Below are positions 49,519-63,300 of a stretch of 64,000 bases of DNA, one piece after another. Position 1 is the stretch's first letter. Every line of letters starts with the position of its first letter. The stretch comes from Rhodopirellula baltica SH 1 (GTDB taxonomy: Bacteria; Planctomycetota; Planctomycetia; Pirellulales; Pirellulaceae), in NCBI RefSeq assembly GCF_000196115.1, contig NC_005027.1, forward strand, positions 3,844,001-3,908,000. Reading direction: 5' to 3'. The position numbers and the translations under genes were made by a program. The notes under the pieces are model-generated. The model was not told where the DNA came from and made no database searches. It worked only from the letters and a program-made list of their open reading frames with translations.

Positions 49519-50877
49519 ATGAACAGAATGAGAAATCAACGCCCACCGCGTACAGGACGCGGATCACGACCAGCTCGCTTCGAAGAACCGGTCGACACAA
49601 TTGCTCTGCTAGAATCCGTTGGCCCGGTGGAAACACCGCCAGAAATGGATTCCTTTGACGAATTGGATTTGTCGCCGATCATGCGTCGAGCGGTCAAAGA
49701 CGCGGGCTTCACAACCCCGTCGCCGATTCAAGCCGCATTGATCCCACACGCTTTGAATGGCAAAGACGTGATCGGCCAGGCACGGACAGGAACCGGCAAA
49801 ACTGCCGCGTTCAGCATCCCGATCCTCGAGCAGCTCGATTCCCTGGAAGATTGTCGCGACCCGCAAGCGATCGTGATCGTCCCAACTCGCGAATTGGCTG
49901 ACCAAGTCGCCGCCGAAGCCGAAAGGCTCGCCCGCGGGGTTCCGACGGAAATCGCAGTGCTGTCGGGCGGCAAAAACATGAACCGCCAGCTTCGCCAATT
50001 GGAAAATGGCACCCAGCTCGTTGTCGGCACCCCCGGACGCGTGCACGATCACCTGCAACGAGGAACATTGCGAACCAACAACGTGTGGTGCGTGGTTCTG
50101 GACGAAGCCGACCGAATGCTGGACATCGGATTCCGGCCGCAAATCGAACGGATCATGCGAAAGTGCCCGCGGAACCGACAAACATTGCTGCTGTCGGCAA
50201 CGCTTCCTCCCGTCGTTCGCCGCTTGGCCGAAAGCTACATGCACGAACCAGTCGTGATTGACTGCTGCCGTGACGAAATGGCGGTCGACACGATCGAGCA
50301 ACGGTATTTCACCATCGCGCAAGACGACAAAGTCAGATTGCTGGAATCGCTTCTGAAACGCGAAAAACCTGAACAAGCGATCATCTTCTGCCGAACCAAA
50401 CGCGGAACGGATCGCCTGCACCGGAAGCTCTCTCACGAATACGGGAGCGCATGCGGTGCGATTCATGGTGATTTGCAGCAACGCGAACGCGACCGAGTCC
50501 TTCAAAAACTCCGTGACGGCAACCTGAAATTCCTCGTTGCAACGGACGTCGTGGGACGCGGAATTGACATCAGTACGATCTCACACATCGTCAACTTTGA
50601 TGTCCCGCAAGATTGCGACGATTACGTTCACCGCGTTGGCCGAACCGGCCGAATGGGTCGAGACGGTGTCGCGTACACCTTCGTCGTCCCCGGTGAAGGC
50701 GACATCCTGACGAGCATTGAACAACGGATCAACAAATTGCTGATTCGGGACAAAATGGACGGTTTTGAATCGCCCGCCGAGAAGGCTGCAGCGGTTGCCG
50801 CGGCGGCGCCCGAGCCCGAGAAAGAGCTGCGGCGCACCCTCAATCCTATGACACGAAAACGCCCTCGCCGGCGTTGA
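49519..50877 (+). CDS. DEAD-box RNA helicase
   Basis: 452 residues. Motifs: FTTPSPIQAALIPHAL (Q motif), ARTGTGKTAAFSIP (I), VLDEADRMLDIGF (II), LLSATLPP (III), IIFCRTKRGTDRLHRKL (IV), FLVATDVVGRGIDI (V) and YVHRVGRTGRMGRDG (VI). The N-terminal 40 residues are Arg- and Pro-rich and the C-terminal tail is basic, as in RhlE/DeaD-like cold-shock and rRNA-assembly helicases. It probably remodels RNA in ribosome assembly or mRNA decay. It stands alone, 107 bp after the sugar-binding protein. Confidence 0.95.
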   Translation: MNRMRNQRPPRTGRGSRPARFEEPVDTIALLESVGPVETPPEMDSFDELDLSPIMRRAVKDAGFTTPSPIQAALIPHALNGKDVIGQARTGTGKTAAFSIPILEQLDSLEDCRDPQAIVIVPTRELADQVAAEAERLARGVPTEIAVLSGGKNMNRQLRQLENGTQLVVGTPGRVHDHLQRGTLRTNNVWCVVLDEADRMLDIGFRPQIERIMRKCPRNRQTLLLSATLPPVVRRLAESYMHEPVVIDCCRDEMAVDTIEQRYFTIAQDDKVRLLESLLKREKPEQAIIFCRTKRGTDRLHRKLSHEYGSACGAIHGDLQQRERDRVLQKLRDGNLKFLVATDVVGRGIDISTISHIVNFDVPQDCDDYVHRVGRTGRMGRDGVAYTFVVPGEGDILTSIEQRINKLLIRDKMDGFESPAEKAAAVAAAAPEPEKELRRTLNPMTRKRPRRR

Positions 50878-51350
50878 TTTCGTTCAGGGAACTTTTTCGC
50901 AGACCCAACGTCCAACTTGACGCAAGAATGTGTCGATTGTGACGGCTGTGAGTTGCGAGACCTCTGACCCACCGTTCCCGCCCCCTCTTGTGGGTGAAAT
51001 TCTCGGGTCGATTTCGTCATCAGAACCGGTGCAATTGGCACATTTGTCCAACGAGTGAACGCTGCGGTAAGTAGCGATGACGCAAAAATTTGCGACGTTA
51101 TTTACCCCAACTATACTCGTCGGACTGATCGCGCGAGCTACGCCCCAATTGCCCGACATTGATGTCGGTGCGATCCCCAGCAACGCCGTGAGATCAGCCT
51201 TGTCATCCACGACTGATCTTTGATTGGCCGCAATTCCGCGGCCCGTTGAAGCTCCGAGATTCACAACAAGTTCGGCGGATTGGGTTGGAAATTGGCTGTT
51301 TCGGAAGCCAACGAAGACTCAATCTCTGGTCTGCCTAGAAGGTTCGGTCT
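50878..51350. other. Intergenic region before the giant surface-protein gene
   Basis: 473 bp. It holds hairpins (ACCCAC / GTGGGT near 50968-50996 and GTGC / GCAC near 51028-51040) and a promoter candidate at 51090-51117. A minus-strand open frame across 50884-51264 has no recognisable domain and was rejected. Confidence 0.4.
51090..51117 (+). promoter_or_regulatory. Sigma-70-like promoter candidate
   Basis: TTGCGA, 16 bp, then TATACT, compared with TTGACA and TATAAT. It would give a leader of about 230 nt for the giant gene. The -10 is good and the -35 fair. Confidence 0.35.
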
Positions 51351-54300
51351 ATGACCTCGCGTCAGCGAAACACAGTGTCTCCGTCCACGGAAAATGCCTC
51401 CTCCCGCGATCGTGCGCCATCGGTGCCAGCTCGCCGTCGGTCCAAGACGTCCAAACGCGGAGGCGAAAGTCGCCAACAGCGTCGGCGTCACTTGGTCGAG
51501 ACGCTCGAAGCTCGGCAATTGCTGGCTGGGCCGCAACTCATTGGGGTGCAACCCAACGAGGGCGACTTGATCGACGATGGTGCGGTCCGCCAAACCGCTC
51601 CTCGTGTGTTGACGTTCCGTTTCGACGAGAACCAACAGATCGATCCAACAACGCTGGGCGGTGTTGAGATCAGTCGCGCCGGTGGCGATGGCGACTTCAA
51701 CGAAAAGATCGTGATCGAACCGGGTTCGATCACGTTGGGCGATCCCAACCAAAACGAGATCATCGTTCGCTTTGCCGAAAACCTGCCGGACGATGACTAC
51801 CAAATCAAACTGTTTGGTTACGACAATCCCGATGAAGACATCGTCGGCATCCGTAACTTGAACGGAGAGCTGTTCGTTCCAAACGAAGCTGGAGAGCGAG
51901 TCCAAACAATCGACTTTGATTTGGACTTGGGTGCACTGATCGAGTCGGTCGTGCCACAGCCGGTTGTTCGCAATGCTGATGGCAGCCTGACGCAGAACCG
52001 AAACGAAATCGTTGTTTACTTCAACGAAGATCCGTTGTTCGTCGAAAACGACGCAAACGGCAACCCAACCACGCGATCGGCCGAAAACCCTCGTTTCTAC
52101 CAGCTGTTGCTAACCCAAGACACGGTTCGCACGACCGACGATGTTGTCTATCAACCCGCCAAGGTTGTTTACGACCAAGAAACCTTCACGGCTCGTTTGT
52201 TCTTCGACACGGACGACATCAACGACCTGGAGTTCGAGCAAGCTGTTCTGACAGCTCAGGACGCATCGCAACTGGCACAGCTCGAGGCCGCATTGGTTGC
52301 CGGAACGCCTTCGGTGGCCGAAGCCGAAGCCAACTTGGCCGCCTTCAAAGACTCATTCGCCGTTCCCGTTGGTGGTGGTACCTTCCGACTGCGTATTGGC
52401 AATGCCATCAGCAGTTCAGCGGAATTGCAATTGCAACCTGCTGAAGTCATTCCTCGCCCGTTCACCAACGTTGCTCTGGACAACAGCGGCAGCGAATTTT
52501 TGATTCGATCGTTGCTGCTCGGCGAAGACCAACCCGAACGAGCTGTGACGTTTGTCAATTCCGCCGCGGGTGGATTGGCAGTCAGCTTGGATGCCAATGG
52601 CCGCGTCGTGGTCGACTTCGGTGGATCCACACCGACGGTCAACGATTTGCGAGTCGCAGTGGCAAGCACGCCATCCGTCGCTGGCTTGGTCGAAGTGGAC
52701 CCAAACAGTTTCGGTTCGCTCGCATTGCCGTTGAGCTTGACCAACAAGAGCGATTTCAACCTGGTCGGTTTGGGCGGCACGCTCACGACCGCATACAACC
52801 TCGGCGAACTTGGTTCTACGGGAGAGTTGTCGAGTGTCCTGATTCGCGAATCCATTTCCCCGATGCCGTTTGATCTGGATCTTCCCGGTGGGAATGACGA
52901 TCCAGGGCATCGCGAGGTCGACACCGCTTTCCAAGGTCACCTCAACCCGTTGTTTGGAGCTGACTCCGTCGATGGCATCACCGAGATTGCCTACAACTTC
53001 GAGTCCAGCGTCGCATCGACTGGCGGCACAACGTTCAGCAACCAAATCACCGATCGCCAACGACAGCGAGTCCGTGAAGTGCTTGACCTGTGGTCAGCAA
53101 AGATCGGTGTGCAATTCCGCGAAACGGTTTCGGAAGGCATCACGTTCGCCGTTGGCGATAACGCTCGGTTGGCGAACTCGGTCAGCTTCAACGTGATCAA
53201 TGCGAATGTTCGCGTCGATGAAACGTTTGCCGATCCCGCGATCGTCTTCAGCAACCAAGTCACATTCGGCACCGCTTACGGCGAAGACTTCACTCGAAAA
53301 GCGGCCGCCGGCGTGGGTCTGTTGCTCGGATTGGAATTCGCTCCCGAATTGCCACCGGAAACACTGCTCAGCGGTTCGTTCGCGTTCTTGAACGACACGA
53401 TCAATCCGGACACCGAAGCAGCTCTGAAGAACCTGGAACCTGTCTTCCCGGGCAATGCGGACGTGCTGCATGGTCAGTATCTGTATCGCCCCGATAGTGT
53501 CGATATCGACATGTATCGGTTTGAGGTCAACCTCAACGATGCCGATCGATTGGGAACGTTGACCGTTGAAACGTTCGCGGAACGTTTGGCTCAATCCAGC
53601 CTGCTCGACACGACGTTGACGTTGTTCCAAGAGGTCCCCGCCTCCGCGACCTCGGACTTCGATCTGGGACCTTCACTGTCGGTTGAGTTCTTGGCCGTTG
53701 CGGCAGGTGCAGAAGGCAATCAGACTCGAATCGAATTTGTTCAAAGCGACCGAGCCGCTAACGACAACGCAGTGCGTGTGCTGCGTCAAACGGGTGACGA
53801 TGGACAACTGCTCGACAACGTGATCCTGCTGGACGTCCCACGTCGCAGCAGTGTGGGTGCCGTTCCGGTGTCTGCATTGATCAATGCGATCAATGACGAC
53901 CCGTTCGCTTCGTCGCTGGTTCAAGCTCGCTTGGTCGAAGGCAGCGGAACGACTGACATCTCACGACCAAACGAAGTCCTGGACTTCTCAACGATCAGTC
54001 TTAGCGGCGGTGGCTTGGAACAGCTCAGCCGCAACGACGACTACTTCAGTGAAGACTCGTTCCTCACCGCATCCTTGGGAGCAGGAACCTACTACATCGG
54101 TGTCGCCGCCAGCGGCAACGATGAATACAACCCATTGATTCCTGAAAGTGGTTTCGGTGGTCGTACACAAGGTGAATACGAACTTCTCGTCAAGTTCGAC
54201 CCCAATGTCGACGAAGTCAACGTGCTTCGCGACATGGACCTCGAAGGCAACAACGCCGGCGATCGAATTGGAGTTCCTGGAACACCAATCGATGGCGACG

Positions 54301-57300
54301 GAGACGGGGCCGCTGGCGGTTTGTACCAATTCTGGTTCCAAACTCGCCCGGAAGAGCGCATTCTCGAATTCGAACTGACCGGCAACTCGATCACACCTCA
54401 CCAAACGATCGAGGTCATCAGTGGATCAGGGGCTCGTCGCGTTTATGAATTCGTGCCGATCGGACAAAACGCGACCGTACCAGGCAGCGTCGTGGTTCAG
54501 TACAACGCCACCGTCGGCGCGGGTTCGCCCGCAGCGGGCTTGGCCAACGAACTGGCGACCTCCATCAATCTGTTGACCGGTGTCACCGGCGTATCAGCCG
54601 AGGTGATTGGATCGGGTGAATTGGTCCAACTGTCGGGCGAACGTTCCGTCGAAACCTCGACCAACTTCCGTGGTATGAACATTCATGGTCGTACGATTTT
54701 CGTCGACAAGATGGGTGCCGCTCAGGCCGACGGCAGCATTGATTCGCCAATCAACAATATCGCCAGCAACGACGTGCTCAGCGCGTTCTCGGTTGCTCGA
54801 TTTGGTGACCAAGTTCGCATTGTCGGCAACGGCGGCATCGATGGAGACATCGAAACTGAAGCGGATAACTTCAGTTATCAATTCGGCATCACCGAAACTG
54901 GTGGCCGAGTGCTGGAAGACGGACGCAACATGGAAATACCGCAAGGCGTGACAACGGTCATCGACGCGGGTGCCGCGTTGAAATTCCGCAGCGCACGAAT
55001 TGGCGTCGGCAGTAGCAGTCTGCAAATCGATCGCAGCGGATCATTGCTGCAAGTCTTGGGCACACCTCGATTGGTTGAATTGTCGACCGACAACGACGTC
55101 AACGATCCGGAATTCGATCCTACGACAACGCTGTTGACGCATGTCTCCGACGCGACCTCCGCTTACGACAACGGCAGCGTGATTCTGACCAGCATGCGAG
55201 ACCGTGGTGTGGATGTCGCTGCGGCTGGCATTGCTCCGGCTGCGGGTCCTGGCGACTGGGGTGGAATTGTCTTCCGCAGTGACTTTGATGCGGTTCAAGG
55301 GCGAAGTTCGCTAGAAGACGAAGGCATCTTCGTCGATCGTGTCAATCACGCAGAAATCCGCTTTGGTGGCGGCAGCAACTTGTTGATCGATTCGGTTCAG
55401 CAATTGGTCAATCCGATCACCATGATCGGTCGACGTCCGACGATCTCGTTCAACGACATCACCCGCAGTGCGGATGCTGCGATCAGTGCCTCGCCGGACA
55501 CCTTTGAAGAAACCACGTTCCAAGGGCCCAAGTTCCAAGTCGCTGGACGGTTCATTGCGGATTATGACCGCGTTGGCCCGGACATCTATTCGAACCAATT
55601 GGTCGACAACAGCATCAACGGTTTGTTCATTCGTGTCCAAACCACCGCGAACCAACCGCCTCGTGAATTGACCGTTGCTGGTCGATTTGACGATATCGAT
55701 GTCGTTCACTACTTGGCTGAAAACCTGTCGATCGTCGGCACTCCCGGCGGCAGCATTCAAGACGGAATTCGTCCTGACTTGACCAGCTCCGCTGGCAACG
55801 TGAACTTGGGCGGAAGCCTGCAACAAGGCACGTTCAATTACAAAATGACGTTCGTCGACGTCTTTGGTTTCGAGTCCGCCGCGAGTGATCCAAGTGGCGA
55901 TTTCACTGTGCCGTCAACGTTGAGTGGTTCGTCCATCGAACTTCGCAACTTGCCCGCAATCGGCGGAGTCAGCAACTTCGTCGCGCGTCGTCTGTACCGC
56001 AGCATCCCCGGCACGACCGACTACGTCTTCGTCGCTCAACTGGACGCGACACGTCAAACTTTCGTTGACAATGGCGAACAAACGGCTGCCAACAGCACAT
56101 TGCTCGACCCAGATTTGGATGGCGTTCGCGGTCGCTTGGACGCTTCGTTGACGATCGACCCCGGTCTGATCGTGAAGCTGAACGGAGCTCGCATTGAGCT
56201 GGGCCACGGCACTCAGTTGTTGGCCGAAGGCACTGCGCAACGTCCGGTCATCTTCACCAGTTTGCTAGACGATCGTTTTGGTGCTGGTGGAACGTTTGAC
56301 ACCAGCAACGACGCGGCAACTGGCACGGTATTCGATCCCGATCGCGGCGATTGGTCAGGCATCTACGCCGGCCCCAACTCGCATGTCAGTCTCGATTCGG
56401 CGACCATCGCTTATGCCGGTGGCGTGAGCTTGATTCCCGGTGGTGAAAGCCGCGGCTTCGTTCCGTTGCAACTGCAACAAGCTTCAGCACGCGTTGTGAA
56501 TTCGCGATTTGAGTTCAACGACGACGGACAAGATGGTGCGGGCGATGTCGGACGATTCGGCCGTCCTGGCGTCACGCCGTCGACGATCCATGTTCGTGGT
56601 AGCCAGCCGATCATTGTCGGCAACGATTTCGTCGACAACCGCGGCAGCATCATCGACATCGATAGCAACTCGATGACAGCCGAACGCATCATCGACCTTG
56701 GTCGCCAAACCGGTTCGGTCGACAACTTCTCCGAACTGGACGACAACTATGGTCCATTGATTCGAGAAAACCGCTACGAAGTGGTTGCCAATGCGGCGGC
56801 GGGTGAACGGCAGCTGAGCGGCTTGGAAATCCGTGGTGGCCAACTCACGACCGAAAGCATCTGGGACGATACCGATATCGTTCACATGGTGTTCGACAGC
56901 ATTGTCGTCGGCAACCTTCACTCCAGTGGCGGACTGCGTCTGTTCAGTCGCGCCGAGGAAAGTTTGGTCGTCAAACTTTCCGGAAGCGGCACAGCATTCA
57001 GTCCAACGAGTGGAACTGGATTGACCGCGACGGGAACCATCGGTGACATCGACGATCGTATTGGCGGTACGGTGCAAATCATCGGCATGCCTGGATCGCC
57101 CGTTGTCCTAACCAGCCTTGCTGACGACACCGTCGGTGCAGGCCTGATGCCTGATGGCACGGCGTTCTTGGACACCAACGGCGATTCCTTCGCGAGCCGT
57201 CCTGACACGAACGATTGGCGAAGCATTCTTTTCGACGAGAATTCGAATTTCACCAACATCGAATTCATTCTCGAACGCGAACTGAAGTCGGAGATCAGCC

Positions 57301-60300
57301 CAGGCCTGAACGGCTCGGTTGTCACGGCACAAGCTTTGGGAACCCTTGCTCCAAACGAATTGTTCAGCGACGAACAGAATCGTTTGGGTTTCGAAGTGGA
57401 AGGATTTCTTTCACAAAGCAACGACGTCGACACCTATGCATTCACGGGTGAAGCGGGAACTCAGATTTGGGTCGACCTCGACCACACATCGTTCACGCTG
57501 GACACCGTGTTGGAAATCCTTGACCCCGATGGAAACGTCATCGCTCGCAGCGACAACTCCTTCGACGAAGTCAATGGCGACGCGGAAGTCGACATTCTCG
57601 ACCCGAGTGCAGAAGGCTTGGCCGGATCGCTTCGAGCGAATTCGAATTTCGACGGATTCATGGACTACGACACTGTCAACCCACGTGACGCCGGCTTGCG
57701 TATCACGCTGCCAGGGCCAATTGGCAATTCGTCGAATTACTTCATCCGAGTCCGCAGTGCAGCGGTCAATCCGGACGATGCCGAGGGCGGTCTGACTCGT
57801 GGCGGCTATCGCTTCCAAGTTCGCTTGCGAGAAGAGCAAGAGTTCAGCGGCAGCATGGTTCGCTACGCAGACATCCGATACGCGAACAACGGTATTCACG
57901 TCCGCGGTGCCATGGCGAACTCGCCACTCTTGGGCGAGGCACAAGAGAACGAACAGTTTGGCAACACGTCCAGCAACGACATCGCTGTATCAGACCTGGA
58001 TTCACCAGGCCAACGGGCTCAGTACCTCGGCAATACCTTGGCAAGTCGCAACGGTGTGCTCAGCGTTGGCGGCTCATTGGATAGCGTTGCAGACATCGAC
58101 CACTACCAAATCGATGTGCTCGGATCACAAGGTGCGGTCAGCCGCGACACATTGATCTTCGACATCGACTATGCCGATGGCTTCAATCGTCCCGACACCA
58201 TGCTGTCGATCTTCTATGATCCAGATGGCGAAACCGGCGATGCTCAACCACGATTGGTTGCGATTGGTAACGACAGCAACATCCTGGAAGATCAATCCAT
58301 CCAGGGTGACTCGCCAATTGATTTGTTGCAGCGAGGAAGCATTGACAACGGGGACGCTTACATCGGTCCTCTCGCGATGCCAGGTGGAGACGGAACGTAT
58401 TACGTGGCCGTCACGGGCGAAGGAACGACACCGGATGTTTTGTCCGATCCATTGGTCCGTTTGGAACCAATTGATTCCATCTTGCGAATCGTTGACGACC
58501 AAATCGCCAACAGCATTCAAACGACAGCGGATGCACCAGTCGAACCATTCTTCATCGACACGAGTGTGTTGCCATTCGGTTGGGCAACGACGCTCAACCG
58601 CGCACGTGACGTTGGACACAACTCCAAGCAAACCTTCAATGGTTCGCGAAACGTGGATTTGTTCCCCGACAGTCTTCAGTTCGAGTCAGAATCCAACAAC
58701 TCGCTGCTGACAGCCGACAACCTAGAAGCCAACCTCGGCTGGAGCCTGAACGACGACCCCAACGTTGGGAACTTCTTCGGAACAAACACCTCGCAGCAGA
58801 TCCCGCACACCAAGGTGCTCGGAACCACGATCAACGAAGTGGTTGATGTGTTCCAGTTCGTTGTCCCGGTCGATGGCTCGCGTGTCATCTTGGACATTGA
58901 CAATGGCTTCATTCCATTTGCCTATGACGCCAACCCAGGCTTCGGTGGCATCGACATCGATCCGGACATCGAAGATTTCGAAAGTGACAGCGTCGATTTG
59001 AAACTGCAGTTGCTGGATGCCTTCGGTACCGTCGTCGCGACAAACTCATTTGCGCCAACCAGCTATGGTGCCTTGGGAAGCACAAGCGATCCATTGAGTC
59101 TGTTCAGCGAAGACCCTTACATCGAAACGTTCTTGCAAGCGGGCGTTTACTACGTGGCGGTCTCGCCAGAAGCAACCGCCTACGACCCAGCGAACCAAGT
59201 GTTCTCGCTGGACGTTGCCGATCGCCCACAACAGGGCACCTATGAACTCAACGTTTCGGTTGAGGACCATGTCACCAGTGGTGGCGATCCGAACAATCAA
59301 TCGTTGTATTTCGATCGCTCTGAGATCCGGGGCGATCTGGACAGTGTGGCGTTTGACCTGTCGGGTTACAGCGACGCCGACCAACCTTACCTGTACTTCG
59401 ACTATCTGCTGAGCGACATCGGGGATGACGAAGTTCGCGTCATCGCTCGAAGTGACCAACAGGGCGAGACCGTTTTGGCTGGTAATGCTGCGGGCATCGC
59501 TGGCACCAATGGGTCGCTTCTGCAACAAGACGCTTTGGAAAACTGGTATCAGGCTCGATTGGACCTCGGACAATTCGCGGGTGACTCCAACGTGATCATC
59601 CGCTTCGAATACGACACCGACCTGGCTGCCGGAACCGGCCCAGTCTTTGGCGGAGAAGGTCTGTACCTCGATAACTTCATCGTTGGCTTCGCGGAGCGTG
59701 GCGAGTTGGTTGTGGGTGCTGCATCAGGCCGCACTGGATTCACCGGACAATCACAGTCTGTCCTTGGCGAATACCAACTCGAAATCCGTCCTGGTCAGGA
59801 ATACACAACAACGACTTCGGCAACAACTCAGACTCCGACAGCCACGTTCGACACAAACGAGCGATTGGCCCGGACGATGACGATCGTTGCACCTCACCCA
59901 TCGCAATTGAGCGACGGGGACACCTTCACGATGTCGGACAACGTCCGCAGCGTGACGTTTGAATTCAACAGTTCCGGTTCGGTTCTGGCTGGTAACATTC
60001 CAATCAATCTTGTTGGCGTGACCACCCAAATCGAAGTGGCTGAACGGATCCGAACGGCGTTCAACCTTCCAGCCGTTCAGGCACTAATTCCAATCCAAGC
60101 AACGGATTCATCAGGTGACACTACCGGTGGAAACAACGACATCCGGATCAATTTGTCCGCGGCTGTGGTTGGTGACTTCTACAAGGTCGACAGTGTTGCC
60201 GATGTACCAGACGCGGCCGATCCAATCGTACCGACAGGAACGCCATTCCGCTTGCCAGCGATTTACACCGAGTTCATTGGCGATCAAAACGTTCAGCGTC

Positions 60301-63300
60301 GACAAGACCAAGTCTTCATCGACTCGAACAAAATTAGCGATGTGCATGCCATCGGTATTTGGAGCGAGCCTGGCGATCGTGGTGTCGACCCTCAAGACAT
60401 CAAGACTCGCTCGCAATTTGCTTTGGATCTGGGGAACTTCTTCGGATTCAACAATGACGATTTCTTCGCAGGAGAAGAAAATCCTTATCTGCAACAACCG
60501 CCGATTGGCAACACGACACCAGGTGGTGTTCGCAATCTGCCGACGTTGAACAACTCCGTCATCGGTGGTTTGGCTCCTTCGGTCACGATCGTGAACAACA
60601 CGATCGACAGTGCTGGCTACTCCGCAATCAAGGTGGATGGCGAAACGCGCCCATGGCAAATCGATTCGTTCTTCAGCGGTGACTTCCTCGGTGACATCGG
60701 CTTCGGCGACTTCATCGCAGATGGTTTGACGATGACCATCGACGCCGCAGGCACGCGAGTCACCTTCGAATTCGAAGACATCGGCGGTGGCGTCGTGCCA
60801 GGCGGTGGTAGCGGTGTGATTGGTGGTGACGGATATGTCGATGGCCACGTGCCAATCTACATTCGCCACACGGGTCAACTCTACAACCCGCCAACGATTC
60901 CTCAGGCGGCACGCCGTGACTACGCTCACACCCGTCACGAAGCGATGATGGCAATCTACCAAGCCATCCAGGGCAGCATCTTGATGACCAATGACATGGT
61001 TCAATTGGTTCATCCAACAATTGGGCCATCCATCCAGTTCGGCGATGAATTGGAAGAGAATCGCTACCTCAGCGACATCTCGTTCCCAACCGCAACGGTG
61101 TTCTTGGAAGGTGTAACCGGCATCTATTTCGACACTTCGTTCGCCAAGGGCGGTGGGAACCCATTCTTCGCCAGTCCGGCAGCAGTCGCGGAAGCTCCAC
61201 AGCCTTTCTCGCGAATCGTCAACAACACGATTTACGGTCAGGATGGAACTGAGTCGCAGTTCTCACAGGCCGCGATCATCGACGGTGTCGATGGAGACGA
61301 CACCATCAGCGGTGCTCGTGACACGAAGGTTGGTCAAGCCCACAACGGTGCCTACATCACCAACGGAACGATTGGCAACGGCAACTCATTGTTGACCGCT
61401 CAGCAAGACGTTGACTTCTATGAAGTCGAACTTCGTGCGGGCGATCGCTTGACGGTCGACATCGACACGTTGGCAGCTGCCTTGGACATTCCTGAAGGCC
61501 CCGATTTGGTCCTGCGATTGTTCGACTCAAACGGCGTAGAAGTGGCATCCAATGATGCCGCCGCAGCTCCGTCTTATCTCGAAACGGCAAGTGATCCAAC
61601 GCAGGAAGACACCTTTGTCGACACAGGTATCGATCCGGTCGACACTGCCGACGATACCCAGCCAAACCTTCGTGCGGTCGACCCATTCCTGGACTTCACC
61701 GCGACGGCCAAAGGTACCTACTATGTTGCCGTTTCATTGCAATCGAACGGCGAATACGACCCGAACGCATTGTCTGGCCGGGCTAAAAGCTCTGACACGA
61801 CCGGTGACTACACCATCGCGATCGAAGCTTATGCGGCTCGCGATTTCGTGCTGAGCATCGACGACCAAAACCTGGCCCGAAACACAGGCAACTTGGGATC
61901 GACCGGCGATGATTTGATCGGCACCTCGATCGTGATCACACAGATTCCTGATCGTCAGGACGGATTCGTTGCTCCGAACACCACCAACTCGATGCGGTTC
62001 TTGTTCACCGATGGTGTCGGTGGCATCCGCACAAACGACAACGGTGAAACGGTTGTCAACGTTCCGTTGCAATCAGGTGATGGTTTCCGCACACCGGAAA
62101 TCATGTCCGCTCTGCAAAACGCAATCAATGGAGCCGGAGTTGTTGACAACCCAACATTGACCAGCCCACCATTGCCCAACAACGAGTTCGACAACGGTCC
62201 TGATGACAATGACATTGGTGCCGTCGCAGGCCCGATCACCCGGGTCGAAGCACTCGCCCTCGGCGGACTTGCCGGAAGCGCAGCCGGACTGGACCGTTTC
62301 GACTTCCCAATTCCGTTCCCGTTCGGGACCGGCAGCGACTTCCAGTATGGGTTCGGCCACGATCGAACGAGCGAAGTTGACAGTCTCGGATTTGCCGGCA
62401 CCACGACGTCAGGCCTAGGGACGACTGAACTTTACCTGCTGATCAAGAACGCGGCAAAGGTCGAGATCATTCCGCCAGAAGGTGGCACAACTCCGTTGCG
62501 AATGGATCCTCAACCAGGCGTTGAGATGGACCAACTGCTACCTGAAACTGGCGTGATGTTGACCGGAGGTAGCAGTGCGACCTTGATCAACAATGTGTTG
62601 GCGAACTTGAACCAAAGCATCGTGGTCGAAGAAACCCAATTCCGCGGTTTCAGTCACCCAACCGACCCAGATGAACACATAAAGCCATCCGAAGTGGTTG
62701 TCACGAACAACTTGTTCCAACACGATCAACCACAAACGACTGTGTTCCGTCAGAACATCAACAGCGTCAACAATGGCGGTGTTGGACTGACGACCGATGC
62801 TCGCACCGGTCCTAGCAGCGTCAACGGCGGCACCGATGACTTCAACATCACGTTGGGCAACAACGATGTGCTGTTCGTCAACGCCGATGGCGACAACTTC
62901 ATCCCAGCGTTGTTCTCACTGGCGATTGACAGTGGTGCCAGCTCGGTGGTCGAACGTGACGCGTTTGGTGGTGTGAAAGAAAGCGTCGGTCTGGGCACCA
63001 GCAACATCCTCGCACCAACCCGCGATGGAAACGGCGTGCTGCGTGCGGATAACGATCTGGCCGCTCCTCCATCTGGGGTCGGCGGAAGCTTGTTCATCGA
63101 CCGTGGTGCAAACGAACTGGCCGACTTCAACGGCCCAGTCGCTACATTGCAGGATCCGCTCGACAACGATGCCGAAGGTCGCGACGGCGATCGCTCCGAC
63201 AGCTTCCTGCGATTGACCGGCGGCAACCAACAGAAATTCACCATCCAACTGCGTGACACAGGTGACTCGTCCAATCCATTCTCCGGGATCGGAATTGACG

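Noticed and set aside
50884..51264. 126-residue minus-strand frame between the DEAD helicase and the giant gene
   Set aside because: No recognisable domain, no ribosome-binding site and overlaps a promoter candidate.
60111..61013. 300-residue minus-strand open frame, and many similar frames inside the giant gene
   Set aside because: They lie entirely under the plus-strand giant frame, lack domain character and follow its codon bias in another phase.
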